A DNA stretch of 64,000 bases from CAZDDB01 sp963843285 (GCA_963843285.1 CAWJJO010000010.1:1-64000); one strand, 5' to 3'. Positions 45,022 through 53,870 are shown, numbered from the stretch's first letter. Program-made: numbers and translations. The notes: generated by a model from the sequence alone, not told the origin.

Positions 45022-45963
45022 TTACAGGTCGATCTGTAAGCCTTCGCCGGAGGCAACGGAGTATTTGAAGATGCTTTGGGCCCGCTTTTGCATTTGATCG
45101 ATGGTTGCGTCGTCGTATTGCGGATCGTAATGATACAACGCCAATTTTTTCACGCCCGCCTGACTCGCGGCGTCTGCGGCCATGTCAACCGTACTGTGCC
45201 CGTATCCCTGTACCAGATGTTCTCCATGGGTATAATCAGGATGCATGTACTGTGAGTCGTGAATCAGAAGATCTGCGCCTTTTGAAAACTGAATGAGTCT
45301 TTGATCTCCGCCGACATAGCCTTCCGTGTCCGTTGCATACACAAGGCTCTTTCCACCCGATTCGATCCGGTATACGAATACGCCTCCGTTTGGATGAGCC
45401 AGACTGTGAAGAAAGCGAATCCGCACCTGATCCGGAGCGGGCGTGTGATTATCGCGGTAAAAGTTCAAGATTTTCGGGGCGCTGTTTCCATTTTCATATA
45501 CGATCATTTCCGATTCGTGAAGACTCTTGATGTTTCGCACGGATGAAAGATCTTCCAGCTCCACAGGGAAAAATGGGCTCACCATGGATTTTCTCAGTCC
45601 TTCTTCCAGTTCTTCCTCAAGCAGTCTGGGACCGTAAAGAAAACAGGTGCTTGTTGGAATGTACGCGGGTTTGAAGAAAGCGAACCCCTGCGTGTGATCG
45701 TGATGTGTATGGCTGAAAAGGATAGTAAACACGATCGGAGTACGGGACGCTGTATCCTCTCCGGTTGCATTGTGTGTTTTCATCAGGTCTTTTCCGAGAC
45801 CCACAATCCCCGTTCCGGCATCCAGAATAATGAGGTGATTTCCCGCGTGAACTTCGACGCAGGCTGTGTTTCCGCCATATCGCACAGTTCCGGGGCCGGG
45901 CACGGGATAGCTACCGCGAACTCCACGAAACCGTACGAAAAATTCGGGCTTAACGTTTCCCAT
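45022..45963 (-). CDS. MBL-fold metallo-hydrolase
   Basis: 313 residues. The metal-binding motif is SHTHHDHTQGF, with LDAGTGIVGLG upstream, YATDTEGYVGGD (Asp) and later HDSQYMHPDYTHGEH. The pattern fits the ribonuclease-Z/PhnP-like branch, which includes cyclic-nucleotide and tRNA-processing enzymes; the substrate is not evident. It lies upstream of the deaminase on the same strand, about 40 bases away. A GTPGP-rich N-terminus (RGSYPVPGPGTVRYGGNT) is typical of the branch. Confidence 0.87.
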   Translation of the reverse strand: MGNVKPEFFVRFRGVRGSYPVPGPGTVRYGGNTACVEVHAGNHLIILDAGTGIVGLGKDLMKTHNATGEDTASRTPIVFTILFSHTHHDHTQGFAFFKPAYIPTSTCFLYGPRLLEEELEEGLRKSMVSPFFPVELEDLSSVRNIKSLHESEMIVYENGNSAPKILNFYRDNHTPAPDQVRIRFLHSLAHPNGGVFVYRIESGGKSLVYATDTEGYVGGDQRLIQFSKGADLLIHDSQYMHPDYTHGEHLVQGYGHSTVDMAADAASQAGVKKLALYHYDPQYDDATIDQMQKRAQSIFKYSVASGEGLQIDL

Positions 45964-46084
45964 GTGGAACCACAACAGGAACCGGGACGAGTTTAAATGG
46001 TTCTTGTCGGTAACTCATCTTAGCAAATCTCAAGAAGCTCTGCAACGACGAGAAAATGGAAGTAATGTCCGAATCGTTTCTTGC

Positions 46085-46215
46085 CCGCTGATTTCCCCTC
46101 CTTATGAAGGAGGGGAGTAAGGGGAGGTTGGAAGACAACCCCCACTTTCCCATCTCCCCCTTTATTAGGGGGAGAACCGAGCAACACAAGTTTAGAGCAC
46201 TACCAAAAAGGAGGG
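46085..46215. repeat. CCCCTCCTT hairpin repeat cluster
   Basis: TTTCCCCTCCTTATGAAGG is followed by AGGGGAGTAAGGGGAGGTTG and later CTCCCCCTTTATTAGGGGG, a set of hairpins behind the ccdA stop codon. The same type of stem is seen at 16945. It is plausible as terminator structure for the pepA-ccdA unit or as another dispersed repeat family. Confidence 0.55.
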
Positions 46216-46218
46216 GAA

Positions 46219-46953
46219 TCAACCCGCCGCTGCCACTTCCCCTTTCAAGGAATCAATCGATACGCCGGAAATATACGAAATATAGGCCGGCACAAGAGGT
46301 AAAACGCATGGGGAAATAAAGGACAAAAATCCGGCCGCCAGCGCTGTGACAAAGTTTGCCTGACTCCCCAGACTGGTTTCAAATCCAGCCCCGAAGGCGT
46401 TCGCAAGCCAGCCGCTCAAGCGCGTAAATTGATTCGTTGCCACCATGACACCGATCAGGATCAACAACCCTCCGCTGATCATCTCAATCATCTTGTAATG
46501 ACGCTTAATTACTTTGAAGACGCCCAGCGCATAATTGAATGCAATGCCTGTTACGAGAAAGGGAATCCCAAGTCCTGCAGAATAGACAATCAGCAGGAAG
46601 ATTCCATCTTGCACGGTATTTTGATTTGCGGCCAGAAGGAGAATCGAGCTGAGGATCGGTCCGATGCAGGGTGTCCATCCAAACGCAAATGCGCCTCCAA
46701 TCAAAAAAGAGCTGATCATGCCCAGAGGTTTTCCTTCCACCTGAAAACGCCTTTCGTAATCCAGGAATCCGATCCGGAAGACATGAGCAAGATGAAGACC
46801 CAGGATGATGATAAGAATTCCACCGATCACATTGATTGCAGTTTTGTAGAGCAACAGATACTGTCCGATCCAGCTTGCCGTTGCGCCCAGCATCGCGAAG
46901 ACTACTGTAAAACCGGCAACAAATAAAAGGGTGTTCAAAATTACTTTGCGCAT
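46219..46953 (-). CDS. ccdA: CcdA-family thiol-electron transporter, circularly permuted
   Basis: 244 residues with six membrane segments. CcdA passes electrons from cytoplasmic thioredoxin to periplasmic thiol proteins through one Cys in each half. Here the second canonical Cys motif, AFGWTPCIGPIL (Cys96), comes first, while the motif that normally starts the protein, FLSFISPCVLPLVPAYIS (Cys216), is the last helix. The start MRKVILNTLLFVAGF corresponds to the canonical second helix. An in-frame stop lies 15 bases upstream, so no hidden first helix precedes it. Helix orientation would be preserved by the move. It starts four bases behind pepA. Confidence 0.88.
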   Translation of the reverse strand: MRKVILNTLLFVAGFTVVFAMLGATASWIGQYLLLYKTAINVIGGILIIILGLHLAHVFRIGFLDYERRFQVEGKPLGMISSFLIGGAFAFGWTPCIGPILSSILLLAANQNTVQDGIFLLIVYSAGLGIPFLVTGIAFNYALGVFKVIKRHYKMIEMISGGLLILIGVMVATNQFTRLSGWLANAFGAGFETSLGSQANFVTALAAGFLSFISPCVLPLVPAYISYISGVSIDSLKGEVAAAG

Positions 46954-46957
46954 GGAA

Positions 46958-48415
46958 CTACAGCCGACTCAGAAAAGTCAGAATACAACGAACGCCAAAA
47001 CCGCTTGCGTTGCGAGGATAGACACTCCATTCACGTTCCTGCCAGGAAGGTCCGGCAATATCCATGTGCGCCCAACTTTTGTGGGTAACAAATTCCGAAA
47101 GAAACAAACCACCGATGATGGAGCCTGCTTCCGTAAGTCCGCTGGAATTCTTGATGTCGGCAATGTCGCTGTTCAACAGCTCTCTGTACTTCTTGATCAA
47201 CGGGAGCGGCCAGATCATTTCACCGGATGCTTCGCCCGCTTCCGAAATATTCTTGACTAGAACCGGATCATTTCCCATGACCGCCGCAGCCAGACGTCCC
47301 AGCGCGACAATCTGAGCGCCTGTGAGCGTGGCGATGTCCAGAATACAATCAGGAGAGAGACTCTCCGCATGCGTCAATCCATCCGCCAGCGCGAGCCTGC
47401 CCTCCGCATCTGTGTTTGTGATTTCGATCGTCTTTCCATTCATGGCGCGAACTACATCACCCGGACGGTTCGCTCCGCCATCCGGCATATTCTCGGTGAC
47501 CATCAGAAGTCCGCTGATCCGGATCGGCAAGTCCAGCTCTTTCGCGGCGAGAGTACACGCCAGGACCATTGCGGCGCCAGTCATATCCGACTTCATGTGC
47601 TGCATTCCCTGTTCGGTCTTTAGCGACAGGCCTCCAGAATCAAACGTAATCCCTTTTCCAACAAGAGCAACATGCGCCCGGATTGTCCCGGCAGGTTGAT
47701 ACGAGAGATGAATCATTCGTCCTTGCGCCGTGCTTCCTTTGCCGACGCTCAAGAATGAATTGGCGCCCATCTTCTCCAATCTGTCGGCTGTGAAGATTTC
47801 GATTTTCAGCCCCGCGCGATTCGCAGCCTTCTCCGCCAGCTCACTGAACTTCTTGGCATCCAGAACGTTGGGAGGCTCGTTGACTAAATCACAGACCTGA
47901 AATACTGCTTCTGCAAACGCCTTTGCGTTTTTCAAGGCTGTCTTTGCATGAGCCGAAGAGCACACAGTAATGGAAGAAACCGCTCCTCTCGGATTTTTTT
48001 TCGATTTGTATTTCTCGTTCAGGTGAGTGGCCAGCAACGCCCCTTCACTGACAGCCTGGATCTCCGCTTCTGTTTCAGGGTCGAACACAACCGTGACCTC
48101 GCGCGCTCCATGCCGCGAAGCAGCGGCTATAGCAGCATATGCTGCTTCCCTCAGTTCGTTGATTCTGGAATCCTCACCGGGAAATGCGACAGCGATCACC
48201 CGGGAGGGCCTTTTCTTCCCCGTATGGAAGGCAAATGTGGCTTCACTCTGGATGCGGAACGACGCGTCTTTTATGGCGCGAGAAAGTGCGCCACCAAGAT
48301 TCCGGTCGATCTCTTTTCCGGAAACAGTAAAGGTAATTTCAGGACGCACCAGCACGGCAATGGAGCCGGTTTTGATTCGTGAAACTTTTTCAGTGCTATT
48401 GGTCAGACGTGCCAT
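46958..48415 (-). CDS. pepA: Leucyl aminopeptidase (M17)
   Basis: 485 residues. The N-terminal regulatory domain is followed by the catalytic domain: LVGKGITFDSGGLSLK, MKSDMTGAAMVLA and the family signature NTDAEGRLALADGL, which supply the two-metal ligands and the catalytic Lys/Arg. It removes N-terminal residues from peptides. It is co-directional with and four bases from ccdA. Confidence 0.95.
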   Translation of the reverse strand: MARLTNSTEKVSRIKTGSIAVLVRPEITFTVSGKEIDRNLGGALSRAIKDASFRIQSEATFAFHTGKKRPSRVIAVAFPGEDSRINELREAAYAAIAAASRHGAREVTVVFDPETEAEIQAVSEGALLATHLNEKYKSKKNPRGAVSSITVCSSAHAKTALKNAKAFAEAVFQVCDLVNEPPNVLDAKKFSELAEKAANRAGLKIEIFTADRLEKMGANSFLSVGKGSTAQGRMIHLSYQPAGTIRAHVALVGKGITFDSGGLSLKTEQGMQHMKSDMTGAAMVLACTLAAKELDLPIRISGLLMVTENMPDGGANRPGDVVRAMNGKTIEITNTDAEGRLALADGLTHAESLSPDCILDIATLTGAQIVALGRLAAAVMGNDPVLVKNISEAGEASGEMIWPLPLIKKYRELLNSDIADIKNSSGLTEAGSIIGGLFLSEFVTHKSWAHMDIAGPSWQEREWSVYPRNASGFGVRCILTFLSRL

Positions 48416-48462
48416 GACGGGTATGAAATTATAGTTCCTTTTGGATCATTTGCAATGTGGCA

Positions 48463-48545
48463 ATTCACCGCAGAGACGCAGAGTCCGTAGAGTTAGGTTC
48501 CATTTCCTTTCTTTTGCGATTTTGCGTCTTTGCGAGAAATCCTCA
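48463..48545. repeat. CACCGCAGAGACGCAGAG / TTTGCGTCTTTGCG repeat
   Basis: TTCACCGCAGAGACGCAG and GATTTTGCGTCTTTGCGAGA are related to the arms at 23417-23510 and to the fragment at 42805. It lies in the gap between the divergent pepA gene and the hypothetical gene at 48598. No other signal is recognised there. Confidence 0.5.
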
Positions 48546-48597
48546 CAGTTGAAGTTTCAAATTCACTGCAGTAACATCGTAAGCACTTTTCCTCGAT

Positions 48598-49410
48598 ATG
48601 GACTCTGAAAAAATCCTGGCGAAAGCGGCTGCATGGAAACGGCGTTCCCACCGGTTATCTTTGGATCTGCGTTTAAAAACACCGTCGGATGCGAGAAAGT
48701 TCTTGCGTGAACACGCTGTGGTTCTCTGGAACCACAAAGGAGAACTTCCAAACCTTCTAGATGCCATTCTGGGCCGCATTGCAAACGGAAAAGAAAGGTT
48801 CAGCGGCCGTGCGGCAGAAAATTGTTCGCAATGGAAAGAACAATTGTTGCGGGAAGGTGAATTTCTGGAATGCCGGTTTTTTGCGAAACTACCGACTGTT
48901 TTGCATCAGGATCTCTGGCCGTTTGTCACAGTGTTTGCGCGACTCAACCGTTCCAGAGCTCAGGATGGCACGCTGATTTCGCGAGATGCAAAAAGGATTC
49001 TGTCGTATTTGGACAGGGAATGCGCCTCGAGCGAGAAACAGTTGAGGCGAGATTTGAAAATCTCAACTGCGGCCGAAAGGCGCGCATTTCAGCGTGCGAA
49101 GCAACAATTGCAGAACCTGTTGATTGTTGTGGATAATCCTGAGAACTCGTGTGTTCAAATGTGGGAGGAACGGATGCCAAAACAGGTGCGCGTCCGCTCG
49201 GACAACATTACGGAAAAGGAAGCCCGTACGAGATTGCTCGCGGCAACGCTGCAAAGCTGCGTTTTGAGCAACGAAAAAAGACTTCCCGGGTGGTTTTCGT
49301 GGTGCCAACAGGATTGCATGGAAGCGGTGGAGGCGATCCTGATGAAGCGGGATTTTGTGCGAGTCGAGCATCGAAAGGTCCGCTGGATCATTCCACGTAA
49401 TTGTTTGTAG
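48598..49410 (+). CDS. Hypothetical protein, possibly related to AlkZ/YcaQ-like winged-helix proteins
   Basis: 270 residues, basic. Segments HAVVLWNHKGELPNLLDAI and FFAKLPTVLHQDLWPF, followed by KQLRRDLKISTAAERRAFQR, could be winged-helix elements like those of AlkZ (DNA crosslink glycosylase) relatives, but the similarity is weak and the catalytic signature is not evident. It is cytoplasmic with no membrane segment. The TAG stop is supplied by a dispersed repeat. Confidence 0.6.
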   Translation: MDSEKILAKAAAWKRRSHRLSLDLRLKTPSDARKFLREHAVVLWNHKGELPNLLDAILGRIANGKERFSGRAAENCSQWKEQLLREGEFLECRFFAKLPTVLHQDLWPFVTVFARLNRSRAQDGTLISRDAKRILSYLDRECASSEKQLRRDLKISTAAERRAFQRAKQQLQNLLIVVDNPENSCVQMWEERMPKQVRVRSDNITEKEARTRLLAATLQSCVLSNEKRLPGWFSWCQQDCMEAVEAILMKRDFVRVEHRKVRWIIPRNCL

Positions 49411-49492
49411 TAGCGACTTCAGTCGCTACGCTTCATAGCGAATCAATTCGCTACTACGGACATGGCGAATCAATTCGCTACTACGAACGAAC
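49404..49492. repeat. GTAGTAGCGACTTCAGTCGCTAC repeat cluster
   Basis: GTAGCGACTTCAGTCGCTAC is a near-perfect palindrome, followed by two copies of GCGAATCAATTCGCTACTAC. It starts inside the previous gene's stop codon. This is a separate short repeat family found only here in the window. Confidence 0.7.
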
Positions 49493-49499
49493 GGCAAAA

Positions 49500-49528
49500 T
49501 TGACTTTTCGATAACGTTCTTATATAAA
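49500..49528 (+). promoter_or_regulatory. sigma-70-type promoter
   Basis: TTGACT at 49500-49505 and TATAAA at 49523-49528 are spaced by 17 bases, directly before the FlgT-like/barrel/CsgG gene run. Transcription would start near 49535, leaving a leader of only about 15 bases before the GTG at 49551. Confidence 0.55.
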
Positions 49529-49550
49529 AAGATGCTTGCTGGAGATCCGG

Positions 49551-50704
49551 GTGAAACGAATACTCTTCTGTATTGGATGTTTCTTTTTCTTTCTACTCAT
49601 CTTTTCAACAGCGCAGGCCGATTCGGTGATCGCCGAAGGTGTGGCCAACATTGGGAACGATCCGGCTGCCGCGCGCGATAAGGCGATTGAAGACGCCCTG
49701 CGGCGCGCAGTCGATCAGGCCGTCGGCGCGATTGTGGAATCCGAAACACTCACCGAAAATTATCAGCTCATTTCCGACCGTATTTATTCCCACTCTTCCG
49801 GATATGTGCAGACCTATAACGTAATCTCCCGAAAACCGTGAAGGAAATCTTCTTCGGGTTCGAGTTTCGGCAGAAGTAAAATCGGCGGACCTGCAAAATG
49901 ATCTTGCGGGAATCGGTTTGTTGCAACGCCGGATGAAGTATCCGCGGGTGATGGTCATGATCGCGGAAGACAACCTTGTGTCGTCCTCGGATTTTTATCA
50001 GGCTTATTCCGTGTCCAATTCACAAAGTGAAGCAGCCGTCAATGCAAAATTCAAGGCGAAAGGGTTTAACGTAGTTGATCCCGGGTCGGTGCGAAAGAGC
50101 ATGAGCGCCAGTGAAGCGAAGGCGGCCTTCGGCGGTGATTATGATACCGCAGGACGCGTAGGATCGAAACTCGGCGCCGAGATTGTGATTGTCGGGCAGG
50201 CGACTTCGATTCGCGCCGCCAACAACATTGCCGGATCGGACCTGTTGTCCATGAGCAGCACCATCAACGCGAAAGCAGTGAAGGCTGGAACGGGCGAAAT
50301 CATTGCACAGGCTTCGGGGCAGGGCACAGCCGCTCATATCAACGAAGTGGCGGCGCTGCAGCAGAGTCTTGCAAAGGCGTCCGATCAAATCGGGAGACCA
50401 GTTGATTGCGGGGATTCTGGAAAGCTGGAAACAGGATACAAGCGGTTCCAGAAGCCTAGTTCTGGAAGTCCAGGATATTAGTACGGCAGAATTGGAAAAG
50501 CTAAAGACCGCGCTGCTAAAGATGAGGGGTGTAACGGATGTTCTGGTTCGCAGTTTTTCTGAAGGTCTTGCGGATGTAAATATTCAGGCAAAAACGGACG
50601 CGCAGGATCTGGCCGATTCCATTACGAAGACTAAATTTACAGGTTTCAAGCTCGTCTTGATCGAGTCATCGATGGATCGCCTCGAGTATCGTGTTGTCGA
50701 CTGA
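49551..50704 (+). pseudogene. FlgT_N/LPP20-like exported protein, two frameshifts
   Basis: A GTG start with GGAG upstream, a signal peptide (ILFCIGCFFFFLLIFSTAQA), then an LPP20/FlgT N-terminal domain: EGVANIGNDPAAARDKAIED. The frame breaks near 49829, where a CCC run seems to hold one base too many (the next frame gives ENREGNLLRVRVSAEVKS), and again near 50393 in a GGG run (next frame GDQLIAGILESWKQDTSG). Joined, the product is about 383 residues with a middle domain (PRVMVMIAEDNL). Both breaks lie in short homopolymers, so the gene may be intact in the organism. Confidence 0.75.
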
Positions 50705-50742
50705 CGGTTTGTAGCGCCGGCGTCCCCGCCGGCCGTCCCTTA
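50705..50742. repeat. short GTTTGTAGCGCCGGC repeat
   Basis: GGTTTGTAGCGCCGGCGTCC and CCGCCGGCCGTCCC start two bases behind the FlgT-like stop. This is the left-hand module of the GTTTGTAG family at 755 and 5219. Confidence 0.6.
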
Positions 50743-50748
50743 AAATCA

Positions 50749-51357
50749 ATGAAGAGCGTTGTGATTCTTTCGTTTCTGGCTGCGATTCTTCTTGCCGGAT
50801 CAGTTTCCGCCCAGTCTTCGGAAATCACTTTTTACGCCGGCGGCTTTCTCGGAGAAAGTTTTATTATCAAGCCCCCGGCATTGTTTGAAGAAGTCGATGC
50901 CGTTTTTGATGATGATTTTACCGGCGGGTTCCGGTATGCGTACTTCTTAAATTCTCACATCGCGCTCGAAGCAGGAGCCGGCTTTACTCCTTCCAGTATT
51001 CTTGCGAAGGGAAGTTTTTCCGGAGGTACGAATGCTTCCGCGATTGTGAATGTAGACACCTATGTCCTGCATGCGAATGTGGTTGCCCATCTTTTCCGGG
51101 GACCGGTGATTCCGTTTGTGACCGGGGGAGTCGGCGCGGTGCATTTTGCATTTGATACGTCAAATCGAGGGTTTCTGACCCCTTCCGAAACTGATTTTGC
51201 GTGGAATGCCGGCGGGGGGCTCAAAATCCCGATTCGTCCTGATACTGCATTGCGTTTTGAAGGGCGGTTCTACTGGATGAAACCGGAGTTTTCCGTTGAG
51301 GATACCAGTAGATTTGTTGAGATTTCGGGTGGACTTTCCATCTTGTTCGATTTCTAA
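50749..51357 (+). CDS. Outer-membrane beta-barrel protein
   Basis: 202 residues with a signal peptide (VVILSFLAAILLAGSVSA) and alternating strands typical of an eight-stranded barrel (EITFYAGGFLGESF, GGFRYAYFLNSHIALEAGAG, NAGGGLKIPIRPDTALRFEG, ISGGLSILFDF with the terminal aromatic). No enzymatic motif. It lies in the same direction as the CsgG-like gene, 24 bases upstream of its start. Confidence 0.82.
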   Translation: MKSVVILSFLAAILLAGSVSAQSSEITFYAGGFLGESFIIKPPALFEEVDAVFDDDFTGGFRYAYFLNSHIALEAGAGFTPSSILAKGSFSGGTNASAIVNVDTYVLHANVVAHLFRGPVIPFVTGGVGAVHFAFDTSNRGFLTPSETDFAWNAGGGLKIPIRPDTALRFEGRFYWMKPEFSVEDTSRFVEISGGLSILFDF

Positions 51358-51381
51358 TTGTATTTATGGAGGCTTGAGAAA

Positions 51382-52272
51382 ATGAGACGTTTTGTTGCGT
51401 TTTTTACGTTGGTAATCGTTGTGGGAATGTGCTGCATGGCTTCGGATTCGGAAGCAGCGGGCAAAAAAATTCGTGTTGCTGTGATGAATTTTGCGAACAA
51501 CAGCACCTGGAGCTATTGGGGAGACCGGCTTGGCGAAGCTGCCAACGATGAGTTTACAACGCAGCTTGTCAACAGCGGCCAGTTTACAGTAATCGAGCGA
51601 GCGCAACTGCAGTCGATCCTGCAGGAACAGGGGCTGGGCGCTTCCGGCGCCGTCTCTTCCTCTACCGCGCCGAAGATCGGGAAATTGCTTGGTGTGCAGG
51701 TAATTTTTACGGGATCGATTACCTCTTTCAGTATCAAGAGAACCGGTGGCTCGATTGCGGGATTCGGTGCTACCTATGCGAAAGCGGAATCAAAACTCGA
51801 TGTCCGAATGATTGATACAACTACGGGCGAGGTGTTACTGGCAGCGGACGGCGCAGGAAATAAGAAGGTTGGCGGCGCTGCGTTTCACGGCACAAGTTTT
51901 GAACAGGATTACGATGAAGGGATCGCGCACGAAGCGCTTCGGCCTGCGATCGAACAGGTAACTCAACAAGTACTTGGTCAAATGGATAAACTGGCGGCTC
52001 TTGCGCCTGCAGCAGGCACCGGAAAAGTTCTTGATGTAAAAAGCCCGACCCAGATCTACATTGACGGCGGCCAGGAAGGCGGATTGAATGTCGGTGACGT
52101 TTTTTCCGTATATCGTGTTACCGAAGAAATCAAGGACGAAGATGGAAATGTACTGGATACCGTTACAGAAAAGGCTGGAGAAATTGTAGTAACTAAAGTT
52201 CTCAGCAAATCGGCCGTTTGCGAAAAACGAAGCGGCAACGTGCAGAAAGGAGATACCTACCGCAAGGAATAA
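51382..52272 (+). CDS. CsgG-family secretion-pore-like protein
   Basis: 296 residues. CsgG relatives oligomerise in the outer membrane and export curli or other polymers. Seen: RVAVMNFANNSTWSYWGD, TQLVNSGQFTVIERAQL, then LLGVQVIFTGSITSF and the strand region KLDVRMIDTTTGEVLLA; a C-terminal added domain (about 215-296) is FlgT-like (SPTQIYIDGGQEGGLNVGD). The leader has cysteines (VVGMCCMA), but the lipobox is not canonical, so lipidation is uncertain. GGAGG lies ten bases before the ATG. No curli subunit genes are nearby. Confidence 0.82.
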   Translation: MRRFVAFFTLVIVVGMCCMASDSEAAGKKIRVAVMNFANNSTWSYWGDRLGEAANDEFTTQLVNSGQFTVIERAQLQSILQEQGLGASGAVSSSTAPKIGKLLGVQVIFTGSITSFSIKRTGGSIAGFGATYAKAESKLDVRMIDTTTGEVLLAADGAGNKKVGGAAFHGTSFEQDYDEGIAHEALRPAIEQVTQQVLGQMDKLAALAPAAGTGKVLDVKSPTQIYIDGGQEGGLNVGDVFSVYRVTEEIKDEDGNVLDTVTEKAGEIVVTKVLSKSAVCEKRSGNVQKGDTYRKE

Positions 52273-52273
52273 T

Positions 52274-52325
52274 ATGGAGCGCAGGCCTCCCGGCCTGCAT
52301 TATGGACCGCAGGCGTCCCATAGCC
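52274..52325. repeat. dispersed TATGGAGCGCAGGC repeat
   Basis: ATATGGAGCGCAGGCCTCCC and GCCTGCATTATGGACCGC are the modules seen at 28188 and 62306. It starts one or two bases behind the csgG-like stop. Confidence 0.75.
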
Positions 52326-52336
52326 TATCCTAATAC

Positions 52337-52352
52337 GTAACCAAATGGTTAC
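52337..52352. promoter_or_regulatory. palindrome GTAACC-AAAT-GGTTAC upstream of pgsA
   Basis: Perfect six-base arms around four bases, 33 bases before the pgsA ATG, with TATAGTATTC between them that could hold a -10 box. The size suits a small dimeric repressor site. The regulator is unknown. Confidence 0.4.
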
Positions 52353-52384
52353 ATATCCTTCAGATATAGTATTCTTGAGATCAC

Positions 52385-52942
52385 ATGCGACTGACTGTTG
52401 CTACAAAAATCACGCTTGTCCGGATGTTGCTCGTTCCCCTGGTAGCGATCGGAATTCTATATCACCGGTACGGGTGGACGCTGATCATTTTTCTGTTTTC
52501 CGCGTTGACCGATCTATTTGATGGTTTGATTGCCCGGAATTTCGGACAGAAGTCAAAACTCGGCGCGCTTCTGGATCCGATGGCCGACAAGCTGTTGCTT
52601 TCCACTTCCTTCATATTGCTGACACTTCCGTCCGCGCGTTTGAGCGTTCCGATTCCAGTGTGGCTTACGGTGGTTGTGTTTGCGCGTGATGTTTTGCTGG
52701 TGATGGCTTCCGTGGCAATCGCGCTAACGACAGGATTCACAAAGTTCGATCCTACGATTTACGGTAAGGCCAGCACGGCAGTGCAAATTTCGACAGTGCT
52801 TGCTGTTCTGGGTGTGAATTATCTGAGACTCGGTTCCGAATGGGTGCAATGGATGTTTTATCTCACGCTTGCGTTGACCTTATTCTCCGCTGTGCACTAT
52901 GCTTACACTTTTGCCAGGCGGTACACTCTTGAAAATGAATAA
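52385..52942 (+). CDS. pgsA: CDP-diacylglycerol-glycerol-3-phosphate 3-phosphatidyltransferase
   Basis: 185 residues, integral inner-membrane enzyme of phosphatidylglycerol synthesis. The CDP-alcohol motif is present as DGLIARNFGQKSKLG with ALLDPMADKLL, giving DGxxAR-G-D-D spacing. About five or six hydrophobic segments. Its stop overlaps the next gene's start by eight bases, so translation is coupled. Confidence 0.93.
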   Translation: MRLTVATKITLVRMLLVPLVAIGILYHRYGWTLIIFLFSALTDLFDGLIARNFGQKSKLGALLDPMADKLLLSTSFILLTLPSARLSVPIPVWLTVVVFARDVLLVMASVAIALTTGFTKFDPTIYGKASTAVQISTVLAVLGVNYLRLGSEWVQWMFYLTLALTLFSAVHYAYTFARRYTLENE

Positions 52943-53864
52943 CACCACATACATCACCGAAAAACAGGTCCGTGAACTTCTTCCGGTGCACGAGTGCATC
53001 GAAGTATTGAGACGCGCATTTTCGCTGGAGTTCGTCAACATTCCAAGATACCGGCTGAAATCCAGAAACGGTCTGCTCCACGTGATGTCTGCATCGTCAC
53101 CTGATCTCGGTATGATTGGATTAAAAACGTACACGGCTACACGATCGGGAAATACATTTGTTGTCCTTCTGTTTGATGAAGCGGACGGGAAATTGAAAGC
53201 GATCGTAGAAGCGGATTCGCTGGGTCGAATCCGGACCGGCGCAGCCAGCGGGCTTGCAACTGATTTGCTGGCGAATCGCGATTCGCAAATCGGCGCAGTG
53301 ATCGGAACCGGAATCCAGGGGGAAACCCAGCTACTTGCTATTGACGCGGTCCGTCAGTTTGAGGAAATCAGGATTTATTCCCGCAGCGCGGAGAACCGAA
53401 ACGCTTTTGTGGAACGCATGCATGGGCGCACACGTTCGCGCGTTTTAGCGGGCGAAAGCGCGGAAGAGTGTGTTCGCGATGCGGACGTCGTTTGCACGAT
53501 CACTTCTTCGCGCGAGCCGGTGGTCCATGGCGAATGGCTCAAACCCGGGTGCCATATCAATGCCGCGGGCGTCAACTGGGCAAACAAGCGGGAAATCGAT
53601 GACACTGCCGTGCATCGATGCGATTTGATTGCGGTGGATCATCTGGAGCAAAGCAAGATCGAATCCGGCGATCTGATCCAGGTTCCCGATTTTGATTGGG
53701 CGCGAGTATGTGAGCTCTCCGAAGTTGTCACAGGCAAAGTAGCGCGTTCGTCGCGCGACCAGATCACCCTGTTCAAGTCAAACGGAATTGCACTGGAAGA
53801 CATCGCCGCTGCTGATTATCTTTTGAGTAAGATGCAAGGCTCAACGGGTGGCGCGGATGTCTGA
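52935..53864 (+). CDS. Ornithine cyclodeaminase / mu-crystallin family protein
   Basis: 309 residues. The Rossmann site is AVIGTGIQGETQLLAI, with KTYTATRSGN, EADSLGRIRTGAASGLAT and VCTITSSREPVVHGEW of the family. Members deaminate ornithine or related amino acids, or reduce imines; the substrate is not decided here. The ATG at 52935 lies within the pgsA 3' end. The CARDB gene follows after six bases. Confidence 0.88.
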   Translation: MNNTTYITEKQVRELLPVHECIEVLRRAFSLEFVNIPRYRLKSRNGLLHVMSASSPDLGMIGLKTYTATRSGNTFVVLLFDEADGKLKAIVEADSLGRIRTGAASGLATDLLANRDSQIGAVIGTGIQGETQLLAIDAVRQFEEIRIYSRSAENRNAFVERMHGRTRSRVLAGESAEECVRDADVVCTITSSREPVVHGEWLKPGCHINAAGVNWANKREIDDTAVHRCDLIAVDHLEQSKIESGDLIQVPDFDWARVCELSEVVTGKVARSSRDQITLFKSNGIALEDIAAADYLLSKMQGSTGGADV

Positions 53865-53870
53865 CAGAAG

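Noticed and set aside
51382..52272. Curli secretion system
   Set aside because: CsgG-like protein alone; no curlin repeat proteins, CsgE or CsgF seen.
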